A stretch of 44,887 nt of DNA from Ruminococcus sp. (GTDB lineage: Bacteria; Bacillota; Clostridia; Oscillospirales; Ruminococcaceae). This document shows, piece after piece, positions 25,568 to 34,314 of the stretch. The translations under genes and the position numbers were made by a program. Positions within the stretch are counted from its first letter, which is position 1, and each line of letters begins with the position of its first letter. The notes beneath the pieces were generated by a model. It saw only the letters and a program-made list of their open reading frames with translations. It was not told the DNA's origin and did not search any database. Where the stretch lies: contig JALCDN010000006.1 in the NCBI GenBank assembly GCA_022641595.1, positions 1 to 44,887 on the forward strand, in the 5' to 3' direction.

Positions 25568-26256
25568 TAAACATTTTTCTATCCATAACTATTGCTGCCG
25601 TTATTTCATATTTTCTCGGAAGCTGCAATTCTTCAATTATCATCGTTAAACTTCTTAAAAATGAAGACATCAGAAACTTTGGCAGTCATAATGCAGGTCT
25701 TACCAACACTTTACGCTGCTTTGGAAAAAAATGTGCTGTTATAACTCTTATCGGTGACCTTTCAAAGGGTATTATCGCCGTAACTCTTTCAAGACTTTTT
25801 TGCTATCTGCTCAACGGCGGGCTGCTTCCTGATAACGATACTCATTATATTGGCTATATTGCAGGTTTCTTTGCAATTATTGGTCATATTTTCCCAGCCT
25901 ACTACGGCTTTAAAGGCGGCAAAGGTGTTCTTGTAGGAGTTTCAGCTTTTCTTGCTGTTGACCCTGTCATGTTTGCTCTACTTATGGCTATTTTCATAAT
26001 TGTTCTCTCAGCTTCAAAATATGTGTCGCTTGCCTCAATTACAGCTTCTGTATGCTGTCCTTTAATAACTTTCTTTCTGCATTTTTTTGCTTATGATGAC
26101 CCTCTGAGATATTCTGTTTTATACACTGTATTGGCTTTCATTATGTCTTACACAGTAATCTTTATGCACAGGTCAAATATCCAGCGGCTTAAAAATGGTA
26201 CTGAAAACAAATTTTCATTCAAATCAAAAAAATTACGGGTTGAGGAGGAAAAGTAA
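25564..26256 (+). CDS. plsY: Glycerol-3-phosphate acyltransferase PlsY
   Basis: Transfers acyl from acyl-phosphate to glycerol-3-phosphate, the first step of phospholipid synthesis. It is a polytopic membrane protein of 230 aa with the three motifs GSCNSS, GSHNAGLTNTLR and KGGKGV. It overlaps der by ATGA and ends 1 bp before gpsA, so substrate supply and use are encoded together. Confidence 0.95.
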   Translation: MINIFLSITIAAVISYFLGSCNSSIIIVKLLKNEDIRNFGSHNAGLTNTLRCFGKKCAVITLIGDLSKGIIAVTLSRLFCYLLNGGLLPDNDTHYIGYIAGFFAIIGHIFPAYYGFKGGKGVLVGVSAFLAVDPVMFALLMAIFIIVLSASKYVSLASITASVCCPLITFFLHFFAYDDPLRYSVLYTVLAFIMSYTVIFMHRSNIQRLKNGTENKFSFKSKKLRVEEEK

Positions 26257-26257
26257 T

Positions 26258-27259
26258 ATGGCTAATATTACAATCTTAGGCTCAGGTGGTTTCGGACTAA
26301 GTCTTGCTGTTATGGCCGACAGATTCGGTCATAAGGTGACTGTATGGTCAAAATTTCAATCTGAAATCGATGACATCAGATCCAAAGGTGAACACGTTCA
26401 GAAGCTCCCAGGTGTTGCAATATCTGAAAATATTATTCTCACAAGTGATATTTCCTGCATAACAGGATGCGATATTCTTATCTTCGGTATTCCATCATCA
26501 TTTATGAGAGATGTCGCTGTTTTAGCTAAACCTTTTGTTACAAAAGAAATGATAATTGTAAACACAGGAAAAGGTCTTGAAGAAGGTTCGCTTAAGCTGC
26601 TAAGCACAGTTCTTCATGAGGAACTGAATAATGATAATATCGTCGTTCTGTCAGGTCCTTCACACGCCGAAGAAGTCGGAAGAGGAATCCCTACTACAGT
26701 AGTTGCTGCTTCTGACAATATGAAAGCAGCTCAGTTCGTTCAAGACGCTCTTAACAACAAAGTAATGCGAGTCTATCTTAGCAATGACGTAATAGGCTGT
26801 GAAATCGGCGGTGCTTTGAAAAATATTATTGCACTTTGTGCAGGCATTTGTGACGGTCTCGGCTACGGTGACAACACTAAAGCTGCTTTGATGACAAGAG
26901 GTATTCACGAAATTGCAAGGCTCGGTACTGCTATGGGTGGAAACGTTCAGACTTTCAATGGACTTACCGGTATCGGAGACCTTATAGTTACTTGCACAAG
27001 TATGCACAGCAGAAACAGACGTGCAGGTATTCTGATTGGCGAAGGCTTTACTCCTGAAGAAGCCGTTAAGAAAGTCGGTACAGTTGAAGGTTACTATTGC
27101 TGCAAAACCGCATTTGAATTGTCAAGAAAAATGAACGTTGAAATGCCTATAACCGAACAGCTTTACAACATCTTATTCTGTGGCGGCAACGTCAAAAATG
27201 CACTTGAAAAGTTAATGTCACGTCCAAAAAAATATGAAAATGAACAGCTCGAAATGTGA
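26258..27259 (+). CDS. gpsA: Glycerol-3-phosphate dehydrogenase [NAD(P)+]
   Basis: Reduces dihydroxyacetone phosphate to glycerol-3-phosphate, the substrate of PlsY encoded just upstream. The 333-aa protein has the Rossmann motif GSGGFG (8-13), catalytic Lys in GGALKNIIALC, and NTKAALMTRG. The start at 26258 is preceded by GAGGAGGAA at 7 nt; an in-frame start at 26195 would overlap plsY by 62 bp. Confidence 0.96.
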   Translation: MANITILGSGGFGLSLAVMADRFGHKVTVWSKFQSEIDDIRSKGEHVQKLPGVAISENIILTSDISCITGCDILIFGIPSSFMRDVAVLAKPFVTKEMIIVNTGKGLEEGSLKLLSTVLHEELNNDNIVVLSGPSHAEEVGRGIPTTVVAASDNMKAAQFVQDALNNKVMRVYLSNDVIGCEIGGALKNIIALCAGICDGLGYGDNTKAALMTRGIHEIARLGTAMGGNVQTFNGLTGIGDLIVTCTSMHSRNRRAGILIGEGFTPEEAVKKVGTVEGYYCCKTAFELSRKMNVEMPITEQLYNILFCGGNVKNALEKLMSRPKKYENEQLEM

Positions 27260-27280
27260 ATTTCATACAGATAAAATTCA

Positions 27281-27316
27281 AGCCGCAACAGTATAAAATA
27301 CTGTTGCGGCTTTTTA
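27281..27316 (+). terminator. Terminator after gpsA
   Basis: Perfect 14-bp arms AGCCGCAACAGTAT (27281-27294) and its complement (27298-27311) around AAA, followed by TTTTTA. It ends the der-plsY-gpsA operon facing the convergent xylanase gene. Confidence 0.9.
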
Positions 27317-27341
27317 TTTAGAGATATTGAAATTTTTAAAA

Positions 27342-29273
27342 TCAGTTTTTAACCGGAAGAGATGTTATATTTCCAAAGACATACTGCTGAATTGCAACTG
27401 CGTCCTGAGCATTTACACCGTCACTCGCAAGAACATCTGCATTCTTAACTCCTTGAGCAGTCAAAGCGTATTTATCTTTGCTTACAAGGAAACGTCTTAC
27501 TGCAACTACGTCAGATATGTCAATTTTGTCATCACAGTTTGCATCGCCATACTTGCCACTGAATGCTGTTGTAGGCTCCTCTGCTGATACTGTAGTCGAC
27601 TCAGTTGTAGCAGATGTAGCTGTTGTTGGCTCAGTAGACTTTGGTACAACGCCATCAATAATCGAATAGAATGCCGGCTTAGCCTTATACTCTGCGTCAA
27701 AAAGTAACGGAGTCTTTGAAGCTCTCCAGCTTGTATCATCTGTAACGCCCCAGAGTATTACTGCCGAAATATTATCAGCATACTTTACAAGCGAATCAAA
27801 AATGTCGCTGTAAGCCTGTGCCTGCTTTTCAAGACCAGCTGTAGAAGTATCTGAAGTTGTTATGTCAAGCTCAGTAACCTGAATGTCAAGTCCTGTTGCT
27901 GCAAATTTCGACAATGCTTTTTCATATGCCGAAGCTGATGGGAAACTTACATCAAGGTGAGACTGCATACCGATACCATCGATAAGACCTTTTTCCTTGA
28001 GTTCATTTGCCATTTTGCATATAGCATCAGTCTTGCTTCCTATGTACTCATTATAGTCATTGTAGTAAAGCTTGCAGCCCTTAGGTGCATATTTTCTTGC
28101 AAATTCAAAAGCGTAATCAATGAATGAATTGTCACCGAACACCTGAACCCATGCAGAGTTTCCTGAAGTTGTATTGTTTGAACCTGCTGTACGAGGAGTA
28201 CCACCGTCAGTCCATGCTTCATTTACAACGTCCCAAGAATAGAAATTAACAGTAGGATATTCTTTGGCAATAAGCTCCATAAGGTTTTTTATGTAATTCT
28301 CCATACGCTTAATCATTACATCTTTTGAAACCCATGCACCGTCATCTGAGTATCCTACTTTGAAGAACCAGTCAGGAGTCTGGCTATGCCAAACAAGGGT
28401 ATGTCCTCTTACTGGAATATTATTGTCTCGGCAATAATCAAGAAGGCTCTTTGCACTGGTAAGTGAAACCTGAGGATTTGTATCGTCTCCGGTTTTCTCG
28501 TAATCGGCAAGACAAGCAGCCTTATCGAGTACGAAATCCGGCTTCAATTCGTTGCCAAATGTGACACTGTCTTTAAAATGCTTATTAACTAACTTCATAT
28601 ATGGTTTCGATGCAAGACTTGATGCACCGATAGCCGTACCGATTTTAAAGTAGCCTGCATATACATCAGAAAGTGAAGCTATATCTTCTATAGCAACGTC
28701 AGGTGCATTGCTTACAGAGAAATCGTCAACGTAAATCTTGACATTTGAATCTCCTGCTTCAAAATAGAGGTACATATCAGTAGAACCTGCCGGAAAACTG
28801 AATTTTACATTTGAATATTCACTCCAGCTGCTACCGTCATTGTTTGCGGCAAGAATGTTTTCATAATGTGTAGTACCTGTGCTGTCGTTATATTGCTTGC
28901 TGAGAGTAAGTGAACTGTACCATTCAGTTTTTGCGTATGCACTAACAACGTATTCAGTTCCTGCTGTGATAATTTTATCCATTGCAAGCTGTGGACCATT
29001 CCATGACTTTGCTCTGTCGCTTACACAAAGTGAAGATTTACCGCCGTGAGCAACTGTGTTGTCAATTGTAAGAGTTTCATTTGTGCCACGTCTTGTAAAA
29101 GCGTTCACACCATCCTCAAAATCTGCTGAGAAAATAACATCTGACGATGCTGTTTCAGCGGAAGCCGAAAACGTTGCCGAATTTGGTTCAACCATGACCG
29201 CTGTTGCCATTGTAAAAATCATTGCAGCACTTAGTATACCTGCAAATGTTTTTTTTGCATATGAGCTGTTCAT
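27342..29273 (-). CDS. Cellulosomal endo-1,4-beta-xylanase: CBM22-GH10-dockerin
   Basis: Secreted enzyme that cuts the xylan backbone. Order: signal peptide (about 1-38), CBM22-type xylan-binding module (about 46-185), GH10 barrel (about 198-540), Thr/Ser-rich linker (545-573) and type I dockerin (575-635). The acid/base is Glu352 in WDVVNEAW and the nucleophile is Glu468 in QVTELDI. The first dockerin loop DANCDDKIDISD is canonical; the second, DVLASDGVNAQD, keeps fewer acidic residues. The gene is monocistronic with its own promoter at 29375 and a folded leader. It probably acts with the dockerin-bearing esterases at 3726-6782 on one scaffoldin. Confidence 0.95.
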   Translation of the reverse strand: MNSSYAKKTFAGILSAAMIFTMATAVMVEPNSATFSASAETASSDVIFSADFEDGVNAFTRRGTNETLTIDNTVAHGGKSSLCVSDRAKSWNGPQLAMDKIITAGTEYVVSAYAKTEWYSSLTLSKQYNDSTGTTHYENILAANNDGSSWSEYSNVKFSFPAGSTDMYLYFEAGDSNVKIYVDDFSVSNAPDVAIEDIASLSDVYAGYFKIGTAIGASSLASKPYMKLVNKHFKDSVTFGNELKPDFVLDKAACLADYEKTGDDTNPQVSLTSAKSLLDYCRDNNIPVRGHTLVWHSQTPDWFFKVGYSDDGAWVSKDVMIKRMENYIKNLMELIAKEYPTVNFYSWDVVNEAWTDGGTPRTAGSNNTTSGNSAWVQVFGDNSFIDYAFEFARKYAPKGCKLYYNDYNEYIGSKTDAICKMANELKEKGLIDGIGMQSHLDVSFPSASAYEKALSKFAATGLDIQVTELDITTSDTSTAGLEKQAQAYSDIFDSLVKYADNISAVILWGVTDDTSWRASKTPLLFDAEYKAKPAFYSIIDGVVPKSTEPTTATSATTESTTVSAEEPTTAFSGKYGDANCDDKIDISDVVAVRRFLVSKDKYALTAQGVKNADVLASDGVNAQDAVAIQQYVFGNITSLPVKN

Positions 29274-29297
29274 TTTTTAACCTCCAAAATATATAAA

Positions 29298-29353
29298 TCT
29301 GATGAGACAAATTTATGTTGTAACCGATGCAAAGGCAACAACATATCATCAGA
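29298..29353 (-). promoter_or_regulatory. Structured 5' leader of the xylanase mRNA
   Basis: Arms TCTGATGA (29298-29305) with TCATCAGA (29346-29353), and ATGTTGT (29315-29321) with ACAACAT (29338-29344), form a two-part stem with a 16-nt loop and a 9-nt bulge. A smaller hairpin CAGAC/GTCTG lies just 5' on the transcript. It lies between the promoter and the ribosome site. Confidence 0.55.
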
Positions 29354-29374
29354 CAGACCTTTAAGTCTGCTTAA

Positions 29375-29403
29375 ATTTTAACACACTTTACGTTTTTTGT
29401 CAA
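29375..29403 (-). promoter_or_regulatory. Promoter of the xylanase gene
   Basis: TTGACA (29398-29403), 17-nt spacer and TAAAAT (29375-29380) on the minus strand. The -35 box starts 4 bp from the end of the upstream GH105 gene. Confidence 0.75.
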
Positions 29404-29406
29404 TAG

Positions 29407-30546
29407 TCACCATAAATTTGTCATATTTTTTGAAAGTTCAGTATAAGACATCAGTAATGGTGCTAAGCCTTTTGCGTCATTTGAAACAATTGGTTCGCTT
29501 AAATAATATTCAATGCTGCCATTCCTTTTTGCACAGCCTCCGAGACCAGCAACAAGGCATATATTGTTCAATACATACATACTGTTACAATGACAAAGAT
29601 ATTTTTCTGTGACCCCAAAAAATAATTTTTTGCCAAGTTCAAAAAACTCGTATTCAGATGTTATCCTGTACATTTTCAAAGCGGAATAAGCAACAAGTGA
29701 AGTTCCACTTGTTTCCTCATAATTTTCTGGTATTTCGGTTCTATTCGGAAGCTGCATAAGCAGTCCGTCTGAGGTTACAAATTTTGATAATGAATACAGA
29801 AGCTCTTTCAGCATCATTTTTGAAAGCTCAAAAAGTGTACCATCTACTGATATTTCACATATATCAGCAAGTGCTGCACATAGCCAGCCATTGGCTCTGA
29901 GCCAGCATTCCTTCGAGAGTCCGCTCGTCTTATCCGCCCAGATACATATTTTTTTATCGTCATATCCGTGAAAATATAGTCCTGTTTTTTTGTCACGCAT
30001 ATGTTGATTTACAAAATTGAGCTGATGCAGAACATCATTTATTATCGAATTATCATTTTTTATCATAGCATATTTTGTCATAAATGGAAGCACCATATAT
30101 ACTCCATCAAGCCAAACCTGATGCGGATATATTTTTTTATGCCAAAAATTCCCGCTTGATATTCTCGGCTGATTCATAAGCAGCGATATAAGCTTTTCAT
30201 AGGCAAGCTTATATCTTTCTATCTTTGTAATTTCATATAGGCTAATCAGATTTTTTCCGCCATTAAAGCTGTCAAGATTATAGTCCAAAGGTTCTAAGCT
30301 TTTAATATTACCGTAATCATCAATAAAATAGTCCGTAAATTTTATGCAGAAATCAAGCAGTCTATTATCACCGTTTATGTTAAAAAGGTCAATAAGAGCC
30401 TTTATCATGCAAGCATCTATGTAATTCCAACGATTCTGCTTTAAAAATATTTTATTTTCGCTGTTCCATAAAGGAATCTCAGGACTTGACGGAAGTATGA
30501 GATTTTCAAGATACCACTCAAGTATCACATTTTTATCTTTATGCAT
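29407..30546 (-). CDS. GH105 unsaturated rhamnogalacturonyl/glucuronyl hydrolase
   Basis: Cleaves the unsaturated uronic acid made by polysaccharide lyases from the end of imported oligosaccharides, as YteR does with rhamnogalacturonan disaccharide. The 379-aa alpha/alpha-barrel has HQVWLDGVYMVLPF, in which Asp147 corresponds to the general acid Asp143 of YteR. There is no signal peptide, so it acts in the cytoplasm. The gene overlaps the upstream permease gene by 1 bp, tying it to the ABC importer. GH88 is a related alternative. Confidence 0.85.
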   Translation of the reverse strand: MHKDKNVILEWYLENLILPSSPEIPLWNSENKIFLKQNRWNYIDACMIKALIDLFNINGDNRLLDFCIKFTDYFIDDYGNIKSLEPLDYNLDSFNGGKNLISLYEITKIERYKLAYEKLISLLMNQPRISSGNFWHKKIYPHQVWLDGVYMVLPFMTKYAMIKNDNSIINDVLHQLNFVNQHMRDKKTGLYFHGYDDKKICIWADKTSGLSKECWLRANGWLCAALADICEISVDGTLFELSKMMLKELLYSLSKFVTSDGLLMQLPNRTEIPENYEETSGTSLVAYSALKMYRITSEYEFFELGKKLFFGVTEKYLCHCNSMYVLNNICLVAGLGGCAKRNGSIEYYLSEPIVSNDAKGLAPLLMSYTELSKNMTNLW

Positions 30547-31385
30547 TACCCCACTATTCCCCCTGTCGCTATTCCATTAACAAATTTTTTCTGAGCTGCT
30601 GCAAATACCGCTATTGACGGTATAAGGCTTATTACTGAAACAGCTATGATTTTATTTTGATCATAACCCTGACCGGTACTGTCTATCGACATTCTTATAG
30701 CAAGTATTATAGGATACTTTTTTACTGATGATATATAAACAAGAGAATTTATAAAGTCATTCATAGTCCACAAAAATGTAAATACAGCAGTTGATATGAC
30801 TGCTGGTTTAACACAAGGAATATATATCAGAAAAAGTTTTTTTAAAACTCCACATCCGTCTATTGACGCAGCATCATCTGTTTCCTGAGGTATGTCCTTA
30901 AAAAATTGTATAAGCATATAAACCAGAATGCTGTCTGATGCAAAAAGCGATGGAAGTATCAAAGGTGCATATGTATCGGTAAGTCCTACCTTTTCCCACA
31001 TAACATATGACGGCAATATCGTTGCAGTTTGTGGTAAAAACAAAGCTGCTATCATCAATGCAAAAAAGAATTTCTTTAAAGGAAAATCATACTTTGCGAA
31101 TCCATAAGCTACAATTGTTGATGATATAACAGTAAATATTACTTTAGGTATAACTATAATAAATGTATTCAAAAAATAATGTCCCATATTATATGTACCG
31201 GAGTTCTCCCATGCATTTTTATATACTGTAAAATCAATTTTCTTCGGTACAAACCAGATTGAACTGAATATTTCTGCATTACTTTTGAATGAAGCACCTA
31301 TAAGCCAAATAAGAGGATATATCATAACAACTGACAATATAGTCAAAAAAACATAAGTAAATAATTGTGAAGACTTTTTTCTCAT
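30546..31385 (-). CDS. Carbohydrate ABC transporter permease (MalG type)
   Basis: Second membrane subunit of a CUT1-type sugar importer. 279 aa with about six helices and the ATPase-contacting EAA loop DDAASIDGCGVLKKLFLIYIP (only part of the loop is conserved). It overlaps its neighbours on both sides (4 bp and 1 bp). No ATPase gene is present; CUT1 systems in Firmicutes often share an MsmX-type ATPase encoded elsewhere. Confidence 0.9.
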   Translation of the reverse strand: MRKKSSQLFTYVFLTILSVVMIYPLIWLIGASFKSNAEIFSSIWFVPKKIDFTVYKNAWENSGTYNMGHYFLNTFIIVIPKVIFTVISSTIVAYGFAKYDFPLKKFFFALMIAALFLPQTATILPSYVMWEKVGLTDTYAPLILPSLFASDSILVYMLIQFFKDIPQETDDAASIDGCGVLKKLFLIYIPCVKPAVISTAVFTFLWTMNDFINSLVYISSVKKYPIILAIRMSIDSTGQGYDQNKIIAVSVISLIPSIAVFAAAQKKFVNGIATGGIVG

Positions 31386-32281
31386 TTACTTCGTTCCTCC
31401 GTTTTCCTTCTTACTACGAAAATCAATGAGATTATTAATGCAGACATAGCAAATAAAATCCATGATGCGGCGTTTGCAACTCCCACATTCCATTCAGAAA
31501 AAGCTGCATCATATATGTACATTGCTGTAGTGTACGTACTTTTTAAAGGACCTCCTCCTGTTATCATAAAAGGAGCATTAAATTCCTGCAAAGCAGATAT
31601 CGTTTGAATTACAGCATTGAAAAAAATGACTCCTTTAAGCTGTGGCAGCGTAATATTAAAGAATTTTCTTATTCTTCCACAGCCATCAACTGATGCAGCA
31701 TCATAAAGTTCAAGAGGTATTTTTTGTATTGCTGCAAGAAAAATTATCATCGTTGAGCCAAATTCCCATAATCTTAAAAGTACTATTATGCTCATTGCTG
31801 ATATTGAGCCGCTGTACCATCCAACTGGTGATAATCCGAGAATTGCAAGAAACTGGTTTACAAGTCCGTCAGAAGTAAAAAGGTATCTCCACATAACCGC
31901 AACAGCCAGATTCGAGCCTAAAATTGATGGTATATAAAGTATTGTTCTATATGTTCCTATCCAATGTACCTCACGGTTTAAAAGCACAGCTACTCCGAGC
32001 GAAACTATTAGTTTTAACGGCACAAGTATAATGGTGTATTTAAGCGTAACAATTATGGCTTGTAAAAAATCATCATTATCAGTCAGAAGGTCAATATAGT
32101 TTTTCATTCCAACATATTCCGACCTGCTTATACCGCAGTCATTCATTCCAAGAAAAAATGATGCACTAAGAGGAAAAAAGCTGAACAACATAAATCCGAC
32201 TATAAAAGGAGATATAAGCAAAAGTCCTGTAAATCTGCTTTGTCCTACTGGATTGTTGTATTTTCTATTTTTAGGTTTCAT
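31382..32281 (-). CDS. Carbohydrate ABC transporter permease (MalF/UgpA type)
   Basis: First membrane subunit of the importer. 299 aa, six helices, with the EAA loop YDAASVDGCGRIRKFFNIT. It overlaps the binding-protein gene by 11 bp and the second permease gene by 4 bp, indicating an operon with coupled translation. Confidence 0.9.
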   Translation of the reverse strand: MKPKNRKYNNPVGQSRFTGLLLISPFIVGFMLFSFFPLSASFFLGMNDCGISRSEYVGMKNYIDLLTDNDDFLQAIIVTLKYTIILVPLKLIVSLGVAVLLNREVHWIGTYRTILYIPSILGSNLAVAVMWRYLFTSDGLVNQFLAILGLSPVGWYSGSISAMSIIVLLRLWEFGSTMIIFLAAIQKIPLELYDAASVDGCGRIRKFFNITLPQLKGVIFFNAVIQTISALQEFNAPFMITGGGPLKSTYTTAMYIYDAAFSEWNVGVANAASWILFAMSALIISLIFVVRRKTEERSK

Positions 32282-33590
32282 TTATTTTCCTCAGATATCT
32301 TGTTATTGAGTCATACATTTTTGCTGCAGCCTCTTCAGTTGTTGCCGTATGATAAGAAACACTGTCAATAGCGTTATTGTAGTATTCTTTCATTTTGGAA
32401 AGCTCCATATATGGACTTACAGTTATCGGGTTTGCATCACTAAGCATTTCACTTGAATCATATGAAATTCCACTAAGCTCATTTTTGCTTTCAAGAAAAT
32501 CATAAATTTTCTTATTTGCAGGTATGCCTCTTGTAGTTCCGAATATTTCGGCACAATCGGTATCATTAAGAAGAAAGTTTATAAATTCTGCCGCTTCGTC
32601 AGGATATTTAGTGTCAGCACTTATTGCATATAAAAGTGATGGTTTTGTCATCCAGCCATTTTTATTACCTGAATCATTTGAAAGATACGGTCCGGCTTCA
32701 AGCTTTGCATTTTCAAGAAGTGATTCATATTTGCCAATAGTACTCCCCCACTCAAACACACCGGCGACTTTACCGTTAATGAAAGACGGTGACTGATACA
32801 GAGCGTCATTTCCGTCTTCATCACTTCGCTCTTTTACAGTACGGATAATATGATTCTGTTCAAGCGTTACATAGAAATCAAGTGCAGATTTGATATCTTC
32901 TTCATTAAATCCGAGTTTACCGTCCATTGTTAGAAACTGCTTACCTGTTGTCTGCTGAATATAGACGACGCACAGATACCATGCTGTTGCACCGGACTGT
33001 GTGTCAAGGTCGAACGGATACACATCTTCAGATTCGAATTTATTTCCTGAAGTTATAAGTTCATTCCACGTTTTCGGATAACTTATACCAAGTTTTTTAT
33101 ATACATCGGAATTGTAAAAAAATCCCCTTCCGCTCATTGAAACTGTAATTGCATTAAGGCAGTTCTGAGATTTGCCAAACGACAATATTTCGTCAGAATA
33201 GCCACTGAGATCAATATAATCAGTTAATTTATCAAGATCATAGAAGCCTTTTCCGTCTGATGAAAGTGTAACAAGCCAGTCATAATTAATTTGCATTACA
33301 TCAGGTGCGGTATTTCCTGCAACCTGAGTATTTATTTTTTCAGTCCAACCATCCCAGCCGCCGTATTCAGGTTCGATTTTTATTTCAGGATGAATTTTCT
33401 CCCAAAGTTCAATTGCTTTTAATGTGGCTGAATGTCTGTCATCTCCGCCCCACCAAGAAAATCTGAGCGTACAACTGTCAAGTTTTCCATCAGGCTCAGT
33501 TATTTTTTCGGAATTACAGGCAAAAAGTCCAATCGTTGACATTATAACAGCTATTATTTTTATTGAAGTTGGTACATAAAATATTTTCAC
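32271..33590 (-). CDS. Extracellular sugar-binding lipoprotein of the ABC importer
   Basis: CUT1-type solute-binding protein, anchored by a lipobox GLFAC with Cys25. The mature part has the family pattern LRFSWWGGDDRHSATLKAIE, NTAPDVMQIN and a C-terminal NFLLNDTDCAEIFGTTRGIP. The GTG at 33590 is chosen because GGAGG is 8 nt upstream; the TTG at 33596 is only 2 nt from it. First gene of an operon with two permeases and a GH105 hydrolase, so the ligand is probably an unsaturated pectin or glucuronan oligosaccharide. No regulator gene adjoins it. Confidence 0.9.
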   Translation of the reverse strand: MKIFYVPTSIKIIAVIMSTIGLFACNSEKITEPDGKLDSCTLRFSWWGGDDRHSATLKAIELWEKIHPEIKIEPEYGGWDGWTEKINTQVAGNTAPDVMQINYDWLVTLSSDGKGFYDLDKLTDYIDLSGYSDEILSFGKSQNCLNAITVSMSGRGFFYNSDVYKKLGISYPKTWNELITSGNKFESEDVYPFDLDTQSGATAWYLCVVYIQQTTGKQFLTMDGKLGFNEEDIKSALDFYVTLEQNHIIRTVKERSDEDGNDALYQSPSFINGKVAGVFEWGSTIGKYESLLENAKLEAGPYLSNDSGNKNGWMTKPSLLYAISADTKYPDEAAEFINFLLNDTDCAEIFGTTRGIPANKKIYDFLESKNELSGISYDSSEMLSDANPITVSPYMELSKMKEYYNNAIDSVSYHTATTEEAAAKMYDSITRYLRKINET

Positions 33591-33623
33591 AGTCAACGCC
33601 TCCGTAATTCACAATTTTATATA

Positions 33624-33652
33624 ATTATATCATATTTTTTCTTACATTTCAA
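33624..33652 (-). promoter_or_regulatory. Promoter of the ABC-GH105 operon
   Basis: TTGAAA (33647-33652), 17-nt spacer and consensus TATAAT (33624-33629) on the minus strand, about 35 bp before the GTG start. No operator palindrome is evident. Confidence 0.7.
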
Positions 33653-33762
33653 CCCACTTTTCGTGAATATTTATCAAATTTCGAGACTCTACCACTTTTA
33701 ATAAGTTTTCCAGCATTTTTCTCTACTTACAATTATTAATCAATAATAATTTAATATACCAC

Positions 33763-33791
33763 TTGAAATGATACAAAAAATATGTTAAAAT
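33763..33791 (+). promoter_or_regulatory. Promoter of nfeD-SPFH
   Basis: TTGAAA (33763-33768), 17-nt spacer and TAAAAT (33786-33791), about 57 bp before the nfeD start and divergent from the ABC operon promoter. Confidence 0.65.
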
Positions 33792-33848
33792 ACAAGAAGA
33801 ATCATTTTTTATTGCTTATACACTTTTGATTTGATTGGAGATGATATT

Positions 33849-34292
33849 ATGATTATTTTCTGGGCAATACTTTTTGTTGCACTTGTTATAATTGAGCTAT
33901 GTACATTTCAGCTCGTTTCAATATGGCTTGCTATAGGTGCACTGTTTGCAATGCTCAGCGAATTTCTGCACTTTCCTTTTATCGGACAGTTGGCTGTCTT
34001 TGCAATTTCTTCAGCCTTGCTTCTGTTTATTTCTTTACCGCTTATTAAAAAAAATGCTGCTTCAAAAAAAATTTCTACAAACTCTGACCTCGATGTAGGC
34101 AAACACGCTACAGTTATAGAGGAAATCAACAATCAACTCAGCAAAGGAAGAGTTAATCTTAATGGGGTTGACTGGTCCGCTGTTTCCGCTGATGATTCGC
34201 TAATACCAAGCGGTTCAGTCGTTATTGTTAGTCAAGTATCCGGTGCAAAACTTACTGTAGAAAAAATCAATTCTCAAAAATTGACAAAATAA
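33849..34292 (+). CDS. NfeD family membrane protein
   Basis: A 147-aa protein with N-terminal membrane helices (about 1-66) and a C-terminal OB-fold (about 85-147, with VNLNGVDWSAVSADDSLIPSG). Short NfeD proteins work with SPFH proteins in membrane microdomains; here the SPFH gene follows by 22 bp. The ATG at 33849 has GGAG 8 nt upstream; the in-frame TTG at 33831 has no ribosome site. Confidence 0.9.
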   Translation: MIIFWAILFVALVIIELCTFQLVSIWLAIGALFAMLSEFLHFPFIGQLAVFAISSALLLFISLPLIKKNAASKKISTNSDLDVGKHATVIEEINNQLSKGRVNLNGVDWSAVSADDSLIPSGSVVIVSQVSGAKLTVEKINSQKLTK

Positions 34293-34314
34293 CTATTTAT
34301 CAGGAGGTATCTTT

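Noticed and set aside
27327..27669. Plus-strand open frames opposite the xylanase dockerin
   Set aside because: They mirror the dockerin and linker codons; no ribosome site, and gpsA ends in a strong terminator just before.
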